The translations under genes were made by a program, and so were the position numbers. Below the pieces are notes generated by a model. It saw nothing but the letters and a program-made list of their open reading frames with translations. It was not told where the DNA came from and did no database searches. Shown here piece by piece: positions 1 through 11,060 of a stretch of 64,000 bases of DNA. Position 1 is the stretch's first letter, and every line of letters begins with the position of its first letter. The DNA is from Elysia marginata (Eukaryota > Mollusca > Gastropoda > Plakobranchidae): the NCBI GenBank assembly GCA_019649035.1, contig BMAT01008820.1, positions 76,633 through 140,632 on the forward strand, read 5' to 3'.

Positions 1-2240
1 ATTTCAAAATCTATCTTCTCCTACAATTCTCAACCAAATGATGCAAAGTTTGAGAAATAAGTACTTCTGTACAATCACTACAAACTAATAGAGAGCTTTT
101 TTCGATAATGTGAAAAACTTTTTTTTTACATTATTTTTTATTTCAATACATAACAGAAAAAGGGCAATAACTCATTTTTTCTAATAAAAACACATTTTTC
201 TCAAAAAAAAAAAAAAAAAGAAAAAACGCTCTATTAGTTTGTGCGCCATACCAAACCACATCATACCAAATTTTAGAACAATTGATCGGTTGGTTTAGGA
301 GGAGATAGAATTTTGGTGAAAAAAAGTAAGTTTTGAGACAATCGCATTTGAAAGTTATGCAAACAAAATCAGCAAAAATGTGTGATTTTTCCTCAAATAA
401 ACACCCGTAACCTGCATAATGGCCCGTCCTTTCGAGTTTCCAATATCTTCAATAATTTTTTTCCAGCCTCATTGGGTATTATTGTCCACCTTTGGGTCTG
501 CTATTGTAATTTCCGAGTGCTTTTGTAAAGCCTGATATCTTACTGTTGCTCATACATGCGCGTGCGAAGTGGGAACTGTACATCCCAATCTCTTAGAAGT
601 TGGCATGAAACTGATGACTGGCTAGCCGTAAAGTCTTGTCGTGCTTTGGAGACACTAAACATACAGGCTAGCGCAGTGCAAAGTTTCACTAACAGGCCTG
701 GCCTACAAGGTTACCTTGCGCGTGATATTATTATCCTGTGCTAGCGTCTCCTTGCTTTCATGAACGGGCCTACACCGAGCGCGAGGCATGATCAGTGTTC
801 ACACTAGGCCTTCTGCAATAGTGGGCGCAACCGACACTAAGAAATCGGTTATAAAACGGTTGAATTTGAGCAAAAAGACCAGAAGTTTGAGGTACATTCT
901 ACATATTCGGGGTGAAAAAATCGCTATTTTTACTCACCCTGCGGCCGCAAAATGGTGATTTTAGGTCACAAAAATGCTCAAATCACTTATTTTTTGTGCT
1001 TTTCATACAGAGCAATGGTTGAAGCATCTGAAAAAAGCAGTTTTGAATATTCGGTTATCCGACCCCTAAATGGTCATTTCAGGTGCCGCCCCCCCCCCCT
1101 TAATTCACTACACTTGTTTTATTTAAACTTCTTGACGGGTCATTTTGCTTTTCAGCAGAATTAGACGACCAAGAACAGAGAAAGACTTTTGTTTGGTCTT
1201 ATTTAGCAGGATGTTTTTCCCCCAACTTTGCCAACCCTATCTATTCTAAATTGATTACATCGGGATATTTGACGATAATTTATGAGTTAGCATTGAAACT
1301 TGATAACCGTATAGAAGAACATGGGGGGGATGTCATTGCATCAAGCATCGTGTGTAAGATAAAAGGCGCGTTGCAGCTTAGGAAAATCAAGACTGACCTG
1401 GTTTTATCAGATAAAGAGAAGTAAGAGGGCATGAGTGAAAGGAGCGAGAGTGTCTTGATTTTTCTCATCACTAGCCAACAAGATTTACTGGCAACATTGG
1501 CAAACCGCTTAACTGTGTCCTTTTCATAGTTAATCTAGAAAAACAAGTCCCTGAGGATACAAGATTTGTGCAAGACAAGACAAACGACGAGAGTAAATTC
1601 CTGCAGAAACAGTATCCGCTGACGACATTGCCTTGGTTGAGGAAAAGCATGCAGATGTTCAAAATACAGAGAAAACACTGAAAACACACTGCCTGAAACT
1701 GATTGTGGATAAAACAGAACACACATGCGAAAGAAAAGAATCGGATTAATGAAAAAAAAAACGAAAAAAAAATACGATCTGCTGTACTTGTTTGAAAAGA
1801 GGACAAAACATTTACATAGCGGATTTTTCTTTTGTAGCTCAAAGTGCTTAACATTAATATTGGCATGAAAGAACAAACCTAAAGTTGCAACAATTACAAC
1901 AGCAGACGCCATTAAGTTTAAAATTATGACTAACAATGCAAGTATGCATAAAATATCAATGCTGTCGCATAAAATAATTATAAATGTAAATTTGTAGAGA
2001 GTGATGACAAAATTAAATCAAATTATCTCAAAAGGAATTGGCAAAAGATGTGAAAAGCCAAGTTCTAAGATTCTTTTTGAAGGTAGTCAAAGACGTAGAG
2101 GAAACTATTGAGCATGGGTGGTTGTTCCACATGTTAGGGCCAGTGTGGTAAAAAAAGACCTATCACCAAAGCTTTTCAAATTTGTTTTGAGCATTCTCAA
2201 GATTTCTAGGTTCGTAAACATTTCGCAGATCTTTCAAATG
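1..2240. other. AT-rich non-coding stretch
   Basis: Poly-A/T runs near 120-240, a hairpin at 909-939 (GGGTGA...TCACCC with AAAAAT/TATTTTTA arms), a C11 run at 1089-1099, and a GC-raised part at 540-830 with no credible exon. It may contain decayed transposon sequence I cannot name. Confidence 0.5.
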
Positions 2241-2261
2241 AAAGGGGAACTTTTCCTCAGT

Positions 2262-3056
2262 TAAGCCATCATAACATGTACTAGAACAGCAATTTTGTAG
2301 TCGATTCTAGATTGGATTAGGAGCCAATGAAGACCTTGAAGTATTGGGGTTATTGATTGTCTTTTTAAAGTTCGCTTCATCAATATTGCTGCATGGTTTT
2401 GAAACGATTAAAGTCTTTTAATTCTGTCAAAAGTTGACCCTTTATAATTTGGATTGGAGTAATCAATTCTAGAAATTACAAAGAAAGGACAAGTTTTTCT
2501 GGCCCCTTCATTAATGTTAGGTCTCAGGCGACTGATTTTTCTTAGCTCAAGAAAACATATTTTGCGAACATTAGAGACTACTTTTTCAAAACACATAGCT
2601 TTATCAAAAATAACTCCCAGACTTTCAACTTCTGCAGAAATCTTAAATATCTCACCACATCAATTTACATATTTCTGATCAAACTCTTTAAGTCTAGATG
2701 GAGTTCCACTTAACATAATCTCAGTCTTTTCATCGTTAATTTTTTAGCTTGCTTGCTGTCATCAATTCTTTCACTGCACACACACAATCATTAAGAATAG
2801 ACAAGAGTTTCAGGACTTCTGATGGTACAACTGATCTATAGATCTGAGTATCGTCCGCAAAGAGGTGGTAATCAAATGAATAAGACAAGATAAGATAATA
2901 CTTTATTGTCCCAAAGGAAATTTCTGTAGAATATGAGTGGATGGTTTTTTTAGATATTTTTGGAGAAAATGATAATAATATTGGTCCCAAAAGAGAACCT
3001 TGTGGAACACCATATTTCATAATGCTAGGATCAACAACAACTTTCTGAGTTCAATT
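2262..3056 (-). mobile_element. LINE relic: reverse transcriptase, CR1/L2-like
   Basis: Read on the minus strand, broken frames give the order expected of a non-LTR retrotransposon reverse transcriptase: QKVVVDPSIMKYGVPQGSLLGP (domain 4), the catalytic YHLFADDTQIY box (FADD), DEKTEIML-type text as DDKTEIM-like (KTEIMLSGTPSRL), LGVIFDKAMCFEK, ISRIDYSNPN, then LHWLLIQSRIDYKIAVL. The HWL-Q-RIDYKI block is typical of CR1/L2/Rex-type LINEs. The 5' part, endonuclease and 3' UTR are missing, and several frameshifts and stops separate the blocks, including one after KLKN near 2736. A 51-base piece is inserted between GPILL and YHLFADD (see the feature at 2883-2933). It is a long-dead copy. Confidence 0.88.
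2883..2933 (-). mobile_element. 51-bp retroposon tail inserted in the LINE relic
   Basis: Minus strand reads TTTCCTTTGGGACAATAAAG followed by TATTATCTTATCTTGTC, the kind of LINE/SINE 3' end that ends in a short tandem tail. It is flanked by the five-base duplication GAATA (2878-2882 and 2929-2933). Removing one duplication plus the insert restores IHSYSFDYHLFADD, the ordinary reverse transcriptase text. At 51 bases the insert is a multiple of three, so the frame is not disturbed. It reads as a severely 5'-truncated retroposition event into an older LINE. Confidence 0.75.
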
Positions 3057-3177
3057 TTGCGAATAGCATTTAAACAAGTTTAAAACTCACTCTAGATAAC
3101 AAAAGAGTGCATTGCATTGCCTTTAACGAATTGGCAACACCTGGAATAAGGGGAAAAAACAGAAAACAAAAATCAAA

Positions 3178-3655
3178 GTGTACAACTCTCTAATCAAATC
3201 AGTGCTACTGTGCAACTTTGGTACCTGTTCTCTAATCAAAATAGATATTTTATCGGAAACAACTAAGAGATGTTCTCGGAATCAATTGCCCTACCAAACT
3301 ATCTAATGCTTCCGGACACAGAAAGTGCATAGAGGTGATTGGACTAAGGTGAAGACTATTTGGTCACCTACTGAGGAGAGACCAAAACATCCCTGCAAAT
3401 GAAGCAATGCATTTCTAATTTTTGTAAAACAATAATAGAGCAAAAGGTAGACCACAAATGGCTTTTCCAGTAAATCTGAATAAAGATTTGGAAAACTTTT
3501 CCACTACAAAACTGAATATAACATCATAGAAAGACATGGATACGCTAAGCCACATCGTAGAGAATCGACCGAGATGGACCACCCTCATCGCAGAGATAAG
3601 AAAAAACTACCGAAGCTGCAAGATCGGATGGCCCTGCTAGCGGAAAGCCCGAAGA
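3178..3655 (+). mobile_element. LINE relic: C-terminal part of a second retrotransposon
   Basis: Plus-strand broken frames resemble the region after the reverse transcriptase of LINEs: VYNSLIKSVLLCNFGTCSL (compare the common LYNSLV-S-LLYG-ETW text), RLFGHLLRRDQNIPANEAM, then GRPQMAFPVNLNKDLE and a terminal block with RPRWTTLIAEIRKN (compare DR-RWR-L). At least three frame changes and stops are needed to read it through, so it is inactive. It points the opposite way from the neighbouring relic at 2262-3056 and uses a different terminal motif, so it is a separate family. I cannot place the clade securely. Confidence 0.7.
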
Positions 3656-4199
3656 TAATAAGTCAGCTAAATCGTTTCAGCTGAATATCCACGAAAATTT
3701 GAACAATATATTCGAAAGGCTTTAATAATGTTCAACTGATTTGCTTGGTATATAATTATCAATACTGCGCATGCCAGTTTTGCAGCGGTATTTCTAAAGT
3801 AAATGAAATAGAACTTAAAAATTCGCGCTTGCGTAAATGCGTCATGAATCAACAAAGTAGGATTTTCACATCCTATTATTTAAACATATACACAGCAACA
3901 GAAATGAAAACAAACATAGTCAAAGAGCCAAGTATACGACACATACACAGAGAGAAATGATAGAGAGATGGGGGAAAGCATGCAGAAATGAAAGCATGGG
4001 AAAACCACAAACAAAATAAGAGGGAAACAGATACACACGGGATAAATTTACTAAAACGACGAAACAAAATATACAAAAATCAGGCACAAAAAGGAGTGTT
4101 GATAACTGTTTCTGTTTTTTTCCCAAGAACTTTGAGCCCTAACATTTGGCGGAACCAAATGCTGTAAAGCACTGACTTGTTTTACTCTACGTGAAAGCT

Positions 4200-5480
4200 A
4201 AAGACCCTTTAGTAGGCCAACTATCAGACAATTTCTCTGCGATTCGCCTGAACATTAGTATGAAGCACCATGTTGAGTGCCATAGACAAGATTCGTGTCC
4301 TTCTTCTGTCTCAAGTGCCCTCACTCGACACTGCCAGGAAGAAGTAATTCTGAGACAGAAAGAGGCTTCTTGGTATTTTCTTCTCACGCCCCCTTTCTAC
4401 CAATACGGTCTCATGTTGCTTCTTCCACCTTCTCGAAACGATGTCACGTTTGTTTGAACATTTCCTTACGGCCCCAAGTAAATGTTAATTATGTACAGCT
4501 AAAAGGAGTAAATTATTAACACATTGGGAGAAGAAACAAGGAAACTTTTTATAAAAAGCTAAGTGCGCGCACAGTTTGGCACTGCGCCGGTTCTGACAGA
4601 GAGAGAGAGAGGGAGAGAGAGAGAGATAGAGAGAGAGAGAGGTTGAGAATGAGAGTAAAAGGGATTGAGAGAGAAAGAGTAAGAGAGAAAGTAATAGAGA
4701 GACAGACAGAGAGACAGACAGACGAACAAAGAGAAAGGTAAGCAGAGATAAAGGGTCGCTGTGAGAGAAAGACTGACTCAGGTAGATATACAAAGACAGA
4801 AATCTTTGAAGAGATAAATACAGATTCAAGATAGGCTGAGTTGCACTAAGCTAGCAAAAACTGCACTGATGCTTGCTATACATCGCACACTGCTTGTTTT
4901 GATATAAAATGGAAACCTGCAAAAACGCTGCCAAGAAACTATTAGATTATACTATAATAACCTATATCACAACCTTTTTAAAAATGGCTATGACGACTCG
5001 AGGCTGTCCTTCAACGTGACCACATAAGGGCAAGTCTCGCATGAGAGAGGAAAATCGGAACGAAAACTCTCTTGTTTCATTCACACATTCTCCCGATATA
5101 ATGAGATGATTACAAACGCTGTAATAAATGGTACTCAACTGTCCTATCAAATATTGAAGGACAAAAAACAAGGAGAGAGTAAGAAGAAAAGGAGAAAGGG
5201 TTTAACAGAAGTAAGATATAAAAGATGTCTTTATAATATATAAAATACGCTTCATCGGATTCCACACATCTGTAAAACTCAGACGCAAACATTTTCTAGA
5301 AATATTTTCTATTCTTTTAGAAATTGCACATTATTTGAAAGACTCCTTACAAAATATGTCATTTTTTTAACCTATTGGTCGTAATTTAAAATTACATGGT
5401 CACACTGAGTAGGCGCTGGCGTTGGATTTGTCAAAATTATCAGAAATAATTGGCTTGTTAAATTTTAAAACTAAGCTGCT
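4200..5480. repeat. Old dispersed or duplicated segment, copy A
   Basis: Colinear with 9980-11060 in the same orientation. Anchors: CTTCTTCTGTCTCAAGTG (near 4300) with ACTCGACACTGCCAG; GCACACTGCTTGTTTTGATA (near 4888); TTGTTTCATTCACACATTCT (near 5072); GGTCACACTGAGTAGGCG (near 5398). Between anchors the two copies have drifted heavily, and each has its own GA/GACA tract in the middle. No coding frame is shared. It may be an ancient transposon copy or an old local duplication. Confidence 0.7.
4596..4800 (+). repeat. (GA)n and (GACA)n purine tract
   Basis: Interrupted GA and GACA repeats with purines on the plus strand. The Ser/Leu-rich frame on the other strand is a by-product. Confidence 0.9.
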
Positions 5481-5643
5481 TTAAGTATAAATTTTAATGT
5501 GATCAGTTTAAGTATACTTTTTTTCCTCAATGATAATGCAATGTTCAATAAATTAGCTTTTAATTTATGCAATGGTAGTTTGAATGAAATGTTTTTGTGT
5601 GGGTTTTTTGTTGAGGGGGGGGTGGAAGGAAGGCCTCTCAGAA

Positions 5644-5650
5644 ATCATCC

Positions 5651-5717
<67 letters not shown>

Positions 5718-5770
5718 TATCATCATCATCATCATCATCATCACCACCACCACCACCACCACCATCATTA
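5644..5770. repeat. (CAT)n/(CAC)n trinucleotide array
   Basis: About 125 bases of CAT turning into CAC near 5742. It produces poly-His, poly-Met and poly-Ile frames, none of which sits in a plausible gene. Confidence 0.95.
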
Positions 5771-5819
5771 TCACAATTCACTATTAACTAATGTAAAAGC
5801 TGTCCAAAAGTAAAAAGGA

Positions 5820-6800
5820 AAACTCGAAGCATTTCAGACAGCGAGTTAGATTTATCAATTTAAACGTTTAAAAGAGCTGCAACTGTTGATTCTCATGAAA
5901 TTACCAAAGACTAGGGCGTCATTTTCCCTAAGTGTCATCGGGCCATATAAAAGTTTATCCTTGGGCATAGATTTAAACAAAATTTATTACCATTTTTAAA
6001 AATTGTTTGAAACTTTACAGGACAAAAAATTATCTCTGAAAAAATATTACATGTTTTTTTTCTTACCATTCTTTTTGCTAAAATAATAAATAAAAACACT
6101 TAGACCCTACGTACATTTTTTCTTCGTTTCTTTTCAGGCTTGCTGCTTTTCTTGCTTGCAAGAATTTTCTCAGTTTCGCGCAGTTACCGTTTTCTCGTCT
6201 TTTTTGTATAATTTAAAACTAATCTTATTGGTTTATAGAGAGAACAAGTTACTATTAGTTCTTACCGAGTAAATAACATTTACCTTTGCCGTGTAAAGAC
6301 ATAAATGTATAAGTAGGCGTATAGTTATCTTTTAATTAGCACACTTGTATCGGCTTACAAGATTCTCAATTTGAAATCTTGCTCACATTGGCTTTTGACA
6401 TGCGCTTACAATAAACTTTGTAAGACTTTAAAAACGCCATACTTAATCCTGTTAAGACCAGAAAGTCATCTTGTCCCGTACTGTTACAGTTGCAGCTAAA
6501 AATAAGACAAATTTAATGGAATATTTTCATATTGACCTACTTATTTTTCAAGACATAAAAATTTATCTAAATTTCTTAAAATGAAGGGGAAGCGAAAAAA
6601 AAAAAGAAAATTGTCTATTGATTTAGTTGGCCAACGTACGTTGCGAGGGCAAGGTGTGGAGGCGGTTTGACAAGCACTGCGATCTTTTTGTCTTCACCAC
6701 CAGCTAACCAGGAACACTGTTCAAAGTCACGCATGTGAAACTGTGATATGGTCACATCACTGTCATTAAATTAGTCTCTAGTGTTCGAGGCTTAAGCAGA
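5820..6800. other. AT-rich non-coding stretch
   Basis: No gene, repeat or RNA signal seen beyond A/T runs; the GC-raised patch at 6630-6760 has no open frame. Confidence 0.5.
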
Positions 6801-6809
6801 CATACTCTT

Positions 6810-7130
6810 AGTTAATAGAAAGGTATAAGAAAAGCAGAATACTAGAAAAAATGAATAAACAGATAAAGAAAAGGAAATGCGATAAAATATAGATAAATAG
6901 GGAGAGCGTGAGGAAAGAAAAATGAGAGAAAGGAAAAAGCGATGAAAAAGGAAAAAGGCGAATGAAAAAGAAGAAGAAGAAGAAGAAGAGATATAAACGA
7001 GAAACAGAGGTGATAAGATGAGAATGAAAGGGAGAGAGGCACAAAAGGGAAGATACAGGAAGAGACACAAGATTTAACAAAGAAAAATATTAGGAGGCAG
7101 CTCAGAAAAGGGAAAGACAACATTAAACTA
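6810..7130 (+). repeat. Purine-rich tract with (GAA)n core
   Basis: Over 300 bases with A and G dominant on the plus strand, including a pure GAA run at about 6966-6990. The overlapping Phe/Ser/Leu frames on the minus strand are low-complexity artefacts. Confidence 0.85.
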
Positions 7131-7139
7131 TTGAAAAGC

Positions 7140-9880
7140 AATAGATACACCCTTTTTTATAAAGTTAATACTGCTGAATTGATATCAAGATTGGAAATTA
7201 CATAATCTACAAACAATAAATAATTAGTGCCAGTGAACATCTTTTAAATACAAGCTGAGAAATAAAAACCAAAAAGTATTCGTCAACTCAAACAGTTCTT
7301 TATATCTTTAAAGACAAAGCCTACCCCACCCCGAAGTTTTCATGGATTAATTATTGGAGATTTCCCACTGGGGAAAACAAATTCGGGATTGTAATCATGA
7401 AATAACAGACATAAATATAATTTTTCTTTTGGAGTAGAAATTATAACCTGTTGAAATTTAAGCATCGTATCATGTTGAAATTGCATTAAAATGAAAGTTT
7501 TCAATGGGGTCAATACACGAAATGTAAACATTTACTGACCCGAGCTAAGCGCTACTGCTACTGTAGTAGTAAAAGGCTTAAGCCTGATGTTATGAGTGGG
7601 ATGTTTTCTACCCTTTTTTCATTGAAAATTTTCAGCTTTCATCGAAAAAAAAGATAACAACATTTTTAGACGAGCACCATGTTTAAAAAATCTTTATTTT
7701 TTTTAAACGTGTCGATTCGTTCGTGTCTATTGGTCTAGGCTTAGTCAGTCGAGAACGCCTGGTCTGTCGAATCAACATTAAATACAATCTGCAAAAAATT
7801 GCTCCTTTTTAAATCTAAAGGATCTCTTTATGTTAAACTTCAGTTATTACAAAAATAATCCCCGTATTTTTGTTTTAGACATATCTTCTCTGGCGGTTAT
7901 CATAATTTTAGGACGGAAAATTGCTATCCCGTTGAACTTACAGTGCATGTGACCTTGATCTAGAATCTCGATCTAGACTCTGTTTATTTCCATTCAACAA
8001 TCCAACCTTAATTTTAAGATAGGCAGAGCTCTTTATGACTTTGACTCAGATCGCGATCTATTCTAATCTAGACATGACTTGTGGCTATTATTCTGACTTT
8101 TACAAGTTTTATTACTGTTTGTTCTTCTTTGCCTAGATCTCTGGGTTCCATAATATGGCTTTGTTGCACGTAATCCTGGGATTGGCCCGCCGGTGTTACA
8201 AATGAGTTATCATCCTTTTCATTTCGTCAGTGATGCCAGTGGGCCAATGCTAGGATTATTCCGTACAAGCAGAGCGTGCAATATTCAAGTACTTTAATTT
8301 ATTGGACTGGTATCGATACCGGATACATCTGAAATGTTTGCTCCTAGAATTTTGTTTTCTTTTCATATTGCGGTAAAAAGCCTAAAATTAAAATAAATTC
8401 ATTAGTTCAATATGTTATAGTAATCAGTGATAGTATTAAATATTTTGAAAATAAAAAGGGGATCGATATGCACCGGATCAACGGAACCTTAAAAATACTG
8501 CAATATTATGCTTTGCTCATCGGTTTGTAAAGGCTGGCAGTAAGACGGGATAAACAAATAATAGGTCTAAAGATAAAATAACCTGTCTAATAAGTAAAGC
8601 AAACATTACCAAACGTGTGGAATAGGAGTAACTTAATGAAAATTCGACACATATTGTGCTAGATCTAGATATAGAAACTAGATCTTGGGTCTAATGATTG
8701 AGAGCTAGAACTATATGCTTTGTTGTAAATTTAGGTCTAGATTCTTTAGAGAACTAGATATGGCTCTCTATTCTAGGCTCAGTCTATATGCTAAAAAACA
8801 AAGTCACAGTTTAAAATTTTTCTTTTTTCAGTTAGGTAAACAAAAACGCGGTAATAAAGCGATTCTTTGATGATTGCACAAAGAAGCTGCGAACTTTTTT
8901 TATAAGCTTAGCGGAAAGCGCGCATCAGTACGGTGATCCATTCAAAGCTTAGAAACCGCCGTTGAAAACCTCCTTGCCTACAAAATTTTTATTAAGCAAT
9001 ATTTTTTTTCTGTTTACACAAGCTATTAAGCCTTTTAAACGTAATTTAAAGTACTTTTTCAAACACCCAGTGTTCAACTGAAGGCTAGGCATAGTTATTA
9101 CGTTTTCTTAGTCAGCATATCAGTGTGTTTATCACGTGGCACCTTGACTTCGTGTATTGAGGCAATTGTTTTAAATACTTCACGAGGCCCTCGGGACTAG
9201 AAACAATGTTCATGGGGTAGTTTACAGGGCGAGTGAGTGGCTGGTATTTAAACAAAACAGGAAACGAAGCAAACTTACTACTTTGGCCCTCGTTTCTGCG
9301 TTTTAGTATCTAACATAAAATTTAGTTCCTAAACATTTTTATGCTACAATCGAATTATTTAGATGTCAACTGTGAAGAATCTATTTATTGCAAATTCAAA
9401 ATATTCTATTACTTTCACATTTCTTGTTTCGGTTCGTTCAATACTATGTAGTTTTCGATAACTTGTTATATTGTGACTTCGCACGTAGACTTGCCATGTG
9501 ATTGTTGGCGTATTCAAAACTCTTCTTAAACTTTTTAATAAAGCCTTTAACTCAAAGCTGGTAAATCTTTTTCACTAAGACGCTAAAGTTAATTGCATGC
9601 GCCATTAGCGTTGTGTATCGTTCATCATAATGCCGTGTAGGCTTGTGACTATATGCTCACCTTCTTTGAGCCACTATGTCTACGTTATTACAATTTTCTG
9701 GTCAGGCAGTTCTGCAATTAACACATTCAAACGAACAATAGCAGATATTAATTTAAAAATTCCTTCGTCCTATTCCTAGAATTGCGCTTGACTTTTAAGG
9801 CCTGGCTAAGCTTATTGTTTCTTTCTCATCCTTATCTACCTTAACATGACACAATTATTTAAGGCTGGCAGAAACAAATA
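7140..9880. other. AT-rich non-coding stretch with CTAGA words
   Basis: Apart from the hairpin at 8164-8281, this holds clusters of GATCTAGA-type words at 7960-7995 and 8655-8790 and nothing that reads as an exon. Confidence 0.5.
8164..8281. repeat. Long imperfect hairpin (about 118 bp)
   Basis: Left arm TTGCACG then TAATCCTGGGATTGGCCC (8164-8188). Right arm TGGGCCAATGCTAGGATTA (8240-8258) and CGTGCAA (8275-8281). The inner arms pair over about 22 bases with three mismatches around a loop of roughly 45 bases; the outer seven-base arms pair perfectly, with an asymmetric bulge on the right. It could be a foldback element or an RNA hairpin; no gene context decides. Confidence 0.7.
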
Positions 9881-9979
9881 TACATCCTTTTTTTTTGGAG
9901 CCATACAGTTACATTTTTACAGGGACCCCATGCCAGTTTAACTGTGCAAGAGAGCCAAATCCCACTACAAAGCACCGCC

Positions 9980-11060
9980 TTCAGGCGATTACTTCACGAC
10001 TTGTCGGCAAATTAGTATGGAGTACCATAGAAAACATTCATGTCCCTCTTCTTCTGTCTCAAGTGTCATCACTCGACACTACCAGAAAAGGAAGCAAGTC
10101 GGAGAAACGGAAAAAAATTCCTTCCATCCTATCACATCCAGGCTTATCATTCAAGTTTCATCTTGCTTCTTCGATTACATCGTTATGGTGTAAGTTACGT
10201 TCAAACATCAATAAGAAACACAGCAATAACAAAAAGAAAGACCTGGATAAGAAACAAGGAAAAGAAACAACGACAAAGTTGTTAAAAAGCGTTTCGTCTT
10301 CGCCGAGAAAGAGACAGACACAAACAGACAGGCAAACAGAGACAGTGATAGACCGACGAAAAGACAAAAAGCCAACAACCAGTCCGGGATAGGCCAAGGG
10401 GAGTTACAAAAGAGAAATATAAGTTAGACATATGGACAGGGCCATTTACATAGATTTCTATCATTTCGCTGTGGGTATTATTACTTTTTTATCGAAATAC
10501 TCCAGAGGCTACCTATAAATCACACACTGTTTGTCTTGAAGTATAAAGAAACTTTGCAATAAAGAATCCATTACGTCACTCTACAAATAAACCCATATGG
10601 CTTTAACAACCCTAGAAATACGTCCAACCTGACCATCGCATGGCACGTCCTCCTTTCATGCAAGAAGCAAACCGGAAAAAGACTTCTTTGTTTCGTTCAC
10701 ATATTCTCTCTATAACTTCATTCATAAAGAGATTATTAAAACACTTCAATTATTTCTCCACAGGATTCAGCTGTTAAGTAAAAGCATAAAAGACATGAAA
10801 GGAATAGGACACGTTTCTCCGGCCTTCAAAAACCTACAAATAAGCCAAGACCAACAACCTCTGGACAAGTTTTTTAGAAAAATAATTTTTTTTAAATTTG
10901 AAACAATTGTCTGTTGTTCTTGTTTTTATTTTTTTTTCGTATTGCTTTTGGCCTATTTAAGGGTCACACCGTGTAGGCGGTGAGAGAGGATAATTAAATT
11001 TAGCAAAATTTCTAGAAGTAATTGTCATTCTTATTATCTGCTTTTTTTAATAACTTAATT
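9980..11060. repeat. Old dispersed or duplicated segment, copy B
   Basis: Second copy of the segment at 4200-5480. Anchors: CTTCTTCTGTCTCAAGTG then ACTCGACACTACCAG (near 10050); TCACACACTGTTTGTCTTGA (near 10519); TTTGTTTCGTTCACATATTC (near 10687); GGGTCACACCGTGTAGGCGG (near 10961). The copy offset moves only from about 5.76 to 5.56 kb across the segment, so order and spacing are kept. Confidence 0.7.

Noticed and set aside
5499-5813. 104-residue frame with a long poly-His run
   Set aside because: It is the (CAT)n/(CAC)n array read in one frame; the other frames give poly-Met and poly-Ile. No splice sites or conserved flanks.
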